From assembly GCA_002559145.1 (NCBI GenBank), contig NTXX01000004.1, forward strand, positions 61,033 through 107,064: 46,032 nt of DNA, written 5' to 3'. This DNA comes from Bacillus sp. AFS006103. Its GTDB lineage: Bacteria > Bacillota > Bacilli > Bacillales > Cytobacillaceae. Positions 42,996-46,032 of the stretch are shown here, piece by piece. The notes under the pieces were generated by a model. The model was not told the DNA's origin, searched no databases, and saw only the letters and a list, made by a program, of their open reading frames with translations. The number at the start of each line of letters is the position of its first letter. Within the stretch, counting starts at the first letter, position 1. The position numbers and the translations under genes are program-made.

Positions 42996-43855
42996 AAAAT
43001 CGGTATTTTGCATTCTTATTCGCGATGATGCTGTTAGTTTTAGCAGCGTGCGGAAATGCCGGCACGAAAGATTCAGTAGAAAAAGTGAAAAAGGAAGAAC
43101 CTAAAGCAGCACCAACTGAAATGATCTTAGCAACTACAACAAGTACCCAGGACAGCGGCTTATTAGATGTTATTATTCCAATGTTTGAAAAAGAAAATAA
43201 CGTCAAGGTAAAAACGATTGCTGTAGGTACCGGCCAAGCATTAGAAATGGGTACAAAAGGGGAAGCAGATGCCCTTCTAGTTCATGCTCCGGCAGCTGAA
43301 AAAGCAGTGGTTGATGCAGGTGATGGGATAAACTATAAACGCGTAATGTACAATGATTTTATATTAGTTGGACCAAAGGAAAATCCGGCTGGTGTTAGCG
43401 GCGATGACATTATGGCTGCTTTCAAAAAATTAGCAGATTCAAAGGCTACTTTCGTTTCTCGTGGGGACGATTCAGGTACACATAAAAAGGAACTGGGAAT
43501 CTGGGAAATGGATAACATTAAGCCAGCAGGTGATTGGTACGTTTCAACAGGACAAGGCATGGGTCAAACGTTACAAGTAGCTGCTGAGAAAAAGGGTTAC
43601 GTCTTAACGGACCGAGCAACATGGCTGGCACAAGAGAAAAATTTAGACACCCTTCAAATCGTCGTTGAAGGCGGCAAAGATTTAATGAATATCTATCACG
43701 TAATGCAAGTAAATCCTAAAAAACATGATAAAATTAATAGCATAGATGCAGAAAAATTTGTAGAATTTATGGTAGATCCAAAAACACAAGATGTGATTGA
43801 ACAATTCGGTAAGAAAGAATATGGTCAATCATTATTTAAAAAATATACAGAATAG
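42989..43855 (+). CDS. tupA: Tungstate-binding lipoprotein TupA
   Basis: In this 288-residue protein, the signal peptide ends in LAAC with lipidated C21. The mature part begins with the TupA mark MILATTTSTQDSGLLDVIIP and has GTGQALEMGTKGEADALLVH, FVSRGDDSGTHKKE and VLTDRATWLA. These are the oxyanion-binding segments of TupA, which is highly selective for tungstate over molybdate. GGAGGA lies ~9 bases before ATG 42989. Selectivity here is inferred from family similarity. Confidence 0.92.
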   Translation: MLKNRYFAFLFAMMLLVLAACGNAGTKDSVEKVKKEEPKAAPTEMILATTTSTQDSGLLDVIIPMFEKENNVKVKTIAVGTGQALEMGTKGEADALLVHAPAAEKAVVDAGDGINYKRVMYNDFILVGPKENPAGVSGDDIMAAFKKLADSKATFVSRGDDSGTHKKELGIWEMDNIKPAGDWYVSTGQGMGQTLQVAAEKKGYVLTDRATWLAQEKNLDTLQIVVEGGKDLMNIYHVMQVNPKKHDKINSIDAEKFVEFMVDPKTQDVIEQFGKKEYGQSLFKKYTE

Positions 43856-43861
43856 TTGACT

Positions 43862-43890
43862 AGGAGGCCCTTATTTAAGGGTCCTTCTAT
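43862..43890 (+). other. Intergenic hairpin between tupA and tupB
   Basis: GGCCCTTA pairs with TAAGGGTCC (one bulged base) at about 43865-43883, followed by TTCTATTTATAC. It may trim expression of tupB-tupC relative to tupA by partial termination, or stabilise the tupA message end, a common arrangement for binding-protein genes. Confidence 0.5.
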
Positions 43891-43925
43891 TTATACACCT
43901 ATAGAAAATCCTGGAGGCACTGGAG

Positions 43926-44624
43926 ATGGACCTACTCATTGATGGACTAAAAAAAGCAATAGACATGATCCTTTCTGGTGATCAAGAAGTATTTGCGATT
44001 ACTTGGCTCACTCTTAAAGTGTGTCTTATTTCCATTTTAATAAGCACCCTGATAGGATTGCCGCTGGGAATTATTCTTGGATTAACTAGATTCAAAGGCC
44101 GTAGACTTCTTCTAATGTTCATCAATATTGGTTTAGGGCTGCCTCCTGTCGTTGCCGGACTTTGGATTACGATGCTATTATGGCGCTCTGGTCCTTTAGG
44201 AGGGCTAACCCTTCTTTATTCACCCACAGCGATTGTCATGGCCCAAATATTAGTCAGTTTACCGATCGTCACGAGTCTAACCTGCTCGGCTTTTCAGCAA
44301 ATTAGTGAAAAAATGCTTTTGCAAATAAAAGCCCTAGGCGCAACGAAGTTACAGACATTATGGATACTCATCAAGCAATTGAAAATTGCTATTTTAGCGG
44401 CAATCATGGCTGGGTTTGGCCGGGTCATAGCTGAAGTAGGTGCCGCGATGATGGTTGGCGGCAATATCCAAGGCGACACGCGCATCTTAACGACGACGAT
44501 TGTGATGGAGGTTTCAAAAGGGAATTTTGATATTGCCTTAGCACTCTCGTTCATATTATTATCGGTTGCCCTGTTAATTACTGCAACGTTAACATTTTTA
44601 CAGCAAAGGAAGCGAATATCATGA
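43926..44624 (+). CDS. tupB: Tungstate ABC transporter permease TupB
   Basis: This 232-residue permease has about five to six membrane segments. The ABC coupling motif is EKMLLQIKALGATKLQTLWI (E-x3-G-A pattern), which docks on the ATPase. NIGLGLPPVVAGLWITMLLW and GRVIAEVGAAMMVGGNIQGD are typical of TupB. GGAGG lies ~10 bases before ATG 43926. It overlaps tupC as ATGA. Confidence 0.93.
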   Translation: MDLLIDGLKKAIDMILSGDQEVFAITWLTLKVCLISILISTLIGLPLGIILGLTRFKGRRLLLMFINIGLGLPPVVAGLWITMLLWRSGPLGGLTLLYSPTAIVMAQILVSLPIVTSLTCSAFQQISEKMLLQIKALGATKLQTLWILIKQLKIAILAAIMAGFGRVIAEVGAAMMVGGNIQGDTRILTTTIVMEVSKGNFDIALALSFILLSVALLITATLTFLQQRKRIS

Positions 44625-45364
44625 GCCCGTTACTGGAGTTGAAAAAGCTAACCTATCAAGCACAGCGTAAAATGATTCTTGATATTCCTGAATTTCAGAT
44701 TGAGACGGGTGAATTTCTCGGCATCATGGGACCCAATGGTGCAGGTAAAAGTACGCTCCTCAAGGTGCTCGCATTTCTTGACCAGCAATCGAGTGGTGAA
44801 ATCCTTTACCGTGGGCAGGCCATTCCTAACGGAAATGCACCACTTGAGTTACGGAGGAAATTCTCAATTGCTCTCCAACAGTCTTTGCTATTAGATGGAA
44901 CTGTTTTTGATAATATTGCGATTGGTTTAACCTTAAGAAAAGTCCCAAAATCGACCATCAAGGAAAAAGTAGAACAATGGATGGAATTGTTTGCGGTCAG
45001 TCATCTAGCGAAAAAAAATGCGCTTTATCTATCCGGCGGCGAGGCACAACGGGTCAACTTAGCACGAGCAATGATTGTCGAGCCTGAGATTCTGTTTTTA
45101 GATGAACCCTTTTCTGCTTTAGATTTTCCTACAAAAATAAGGTTAATGGAAGATTTCAAGGGTATTATCGAAGAGGCTCAAACAACCACCGTGTTTGTCA
45201 GCCATGATTTGATGGAGATCCATTACCTAACGACGAGGCTTGCCATCATCGTAAACGGTGAAATAAAACAAGTCGGACCTACTCCACGAGTGCTCGAACA
45301 TCCGAATTCTTCCACCGCGTCCTTCCTAAATGAGTGGAAGAAGTTTTATCCTGTAGCCCGCTAA
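44621..45364 (+). CDS. tupC: Tungstate ABC transporter ATP-binding protein TupC
   Basis: This 247-residue ATPase has all motifs: Walker A G37-PNGAGKST-45, Q-loop FSIALQQSLLLD, signature YLSGGEAQRVNLARAM, Walker B EILFLDEP followed by FSALD, and the H-loop VFVSHD. It drives TupAB. It overlaps tupB by four bases and ends the operon at a terminator that includes its stop region. No TOBE/mop domain is attached, which fits TupC rather than ModC. Confidence 0.94.
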   Translation: MSPLLELKKLTYQAQRKMILDIPEFQIETGEFLGIMGPNGAGKSTLLKVLAFLDQQSSGEILYRGQAIPNGNAPLELRRKFSIALQQSLLLDGTVFDNIAIGLTLRKVPKSTIKEKVEQWMELFAVSHLAKKNALYLSGGEAQRVNLARAMIVEPEILFLDEPFSALDFPTKIRLMEDFKGIIEEAQTTTVFVSHDLMEIHYLTTRLAIIVNGEIKQVGPTPRVLEHPNSSTASFLNEWKKFYPVAR

Positions 45365-45366
45365 AT

Positions 45367-45394
45367 AACAGTTCCGGTTTGGAGCTGTTTTTTT
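45367..45394 (+). terminator. Terminator of the tup operon
   Basis: AACAGTTCC (45367-45375) pairs with GGAGCTGTT (45381-45389), one G-U, around GGTTT, followed by a T-run. It starts two bases past the tupC stop. Confidence 0.88.
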
Positions 45395-45432
45395 GTTGAC
45401 TCAATTAATTATCAGGGACGATAAGTCTAATC

Positions 45433-45461
45433 TTGCTTTAATTTAGAACAGAGCATATTAT
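45433..45461 (+). promoter_or_regulatory. Possible promoter of the AhpD-like gene
   Basis: TTGCTT (45433-45438), 17 bases, TATTAT (45456-45461), about 60 bases before the start. The -10 is good, the -35 moderate. AT-rich dyads around 45456-45495 could bind a regulator but do not fit a full PerR box. Confidence 0.4.
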
Positions 45462-45523
45462 AAGAATATATGTTCCTATTTTAGGATATTATAAAAGTTG
45501 ACTATATTTTAGGGGGAATCGAA

Positions 45524-45970
45524 ATGGAACAACGCATTAATTATTATGAAGTAGCACCTGAAGCACTTAAGATTATGATGGAAATGGAGAAGTATACCAA
45601 ATCTACGGGAATCGACCGTAAACTCCGCGAACTAGTTAAAATTCGTGCTTCTCAAATTAATGGCTGTGCTTTTTGTATTAATATGCATACCTCTGACGCT
45701 CGAAAAATGGGTGAAACAGAACAGCGTTTATACTGCGTCAGCGCGTGGAGTGATTGCGATTTCTACACAGACGCTGAAAAATTGGCATTAGAATTAACTG
45801 AACATGTGACGTTAGTTCCAACTAAACATGTACCTGATGAACTTTATAATCGAGTGCGCACACATTTTAGTGAAAAGGAATATGTAGATCTTGTTATTTT
45901 AATTAATCAAATTAATAGTTGGAATCGGCTCTCCATTTCAATGGGAAATTTCGCAACTGGAGCAAAATAA
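45524..45970 (+). CDS. Carboxymuconolactone decarboxylase/AhpD-like peroxidase family protein
   Basis: This 148-residue all-helical protein has the AhpD active-site pattern C48-x-x-C51-x3-H55 in INGCAFCINMHTSDARKMGE, preceded by KIRASQ. The family reduces peroxides through the Cys pair or acts as a decarboxylase when Cys are absent; with both Cys and His present, thiol peroxidase-type activity is likely. AGGGGGA is well placed before ATG 45524. Single gene, followed by a repeat copy at the end of the window. Partner reductant unknown. Confidence 0.92.
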   Translation: MEQRINYYEVAPEALKIMMEMEKYTKSTGIDRKLRELVKIRASQINGCAFCINMHTSDARKMGETEQRLYCVSAWSDCDFYTDAEKLALELTEHVTLVPTKHVPDELYNRVRTHFSEKEYVDLVILINQINSWNRLSISMGNFATGAK

Positions 45971-45979
45971 TTTCAGAAC

Positions 45980-46032
45980 AAAAGGCGCAAGCGCCCGTTC
46001 AGCGGCGTATGGCCTGGAGCGCTCCAACTGAG
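45980..46032 (+). repeat. Dispersed ~150 bp repeat, copy D (5' part only)
   Basis: The last 53 bases match the left end of the repeat: AAAAGGCGCAAGCGCCCGTT through GGCCTGGAGCGCTCCAACTG. It is cut by the window end just before the ATAAAGGAAACACG segment; the window start picks up the element from AACACG, in the same orientation. Confidence 0.88.

Noticed and set aside
45456..45495. PerR box before the AhpD-like gene
   Set aside because: Only one half (TTATAA) fits the consensus dyad; the second half does not match.

Overview
The window comes from a low-GC, Gram-positive, endospore-forming member of the Bacillaceae. Signs of this are strong AGGAGG ribosome sites, frequent GTG/TTG starts, a Spo0E-type phosphatase, a YteA-type sporulation zinc-finger protein, small YozQ- and YugE-like proteins, and gene order shared with the Bacillus subtilis yug cluster. 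Neobacillus/Bacillus sensu lato is a reasonable guess; the sequence alone does not fix the genus. Both ends of the window lie inside the same ~150 bp dispersed repeat, so it may be a whole draft contig that broke in that repeat.

Layout. 1-7.7 kb: a methionine operon, metI-metC-yitJ-metH, with overlapping genes and one terminator. 7.8-9.6 kb: a MarR regulator with a perfect palindromic operator, then an MFS exporter. 9.6-12.1 kb (minus): 5-oxoprolinase genes pxpB-pxpA-pxpC. 12.2-13.2 kb: a miniature thioredoxin-reductase-like flavoprotein plus a VOC protein. 13.3-17.7 kb: a DHA2 drug exporter, a pirin, a NERD protein and an acidic cytosolic protein, with 21-bp periodic repeats between some of them. 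18.0-19.5 kb (minus): an NprR-like peptide-sensing regulator followed by a previously unlisted 47-codon gene for an exported pro-peptide. 19.6-21.7 kb (minus): corA behind a structured leader with its own small ORF, then a cation diffusion facilitator. 22-29 kb: small sporulation-type genes, yteA, an amino acid permease, a LysE exporter and the ykoS-ykoT cell-envelope glycosylation pair. 29-38.3 kb: spo0E-like, yugO, yugN, pgi, yugJ, then rocD-rocG for arginine/ornithine catabolism, yugI, a small XRE regulator and yugE. 38.4-41.8 kb: a PH-domain protein, an AraC regulator facing an orphan sugar-binding lipoprotein, and an FMN azoreductase. 42.0-45.4 kb: a tungstate uptake operon, regulator-tupA-tupB-tupC. 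45.5-46.0 kb: an AhpD-like protein.

How the parts work together. The met operon turns cystathionine precursors into homocysteine and then methionine, with YitJ making methyl-folate for cobalamin-dependent MetH. PxpABC recycles 5-oxoproline to glutamate, and RocD/RocG feed ornithine into glutamate and 2-oxoglutarate. Metal handling is prominent: CorA, CDF and TupABC.

Most interesting signals: (1) the NprR-like regulator with its small exported peptide, whose C-terminus differs from the classical NprX signal; (2) the corA leader, with a 17-bp stem over a Shine-Dalgarno/TTG start, a leader ORF containing Asp-Pro-Asp-Pro and a hairpin masking the corA ribosome site; (3) three intergenic 21-bp-periodic arrays; (4) four 10-bp repeats in front of the tungstate regulator; (5) a GC-rich repeat block with a transposase remnant inserted between yugN and pgi, bounded by duplicated terminator-like hairpins.
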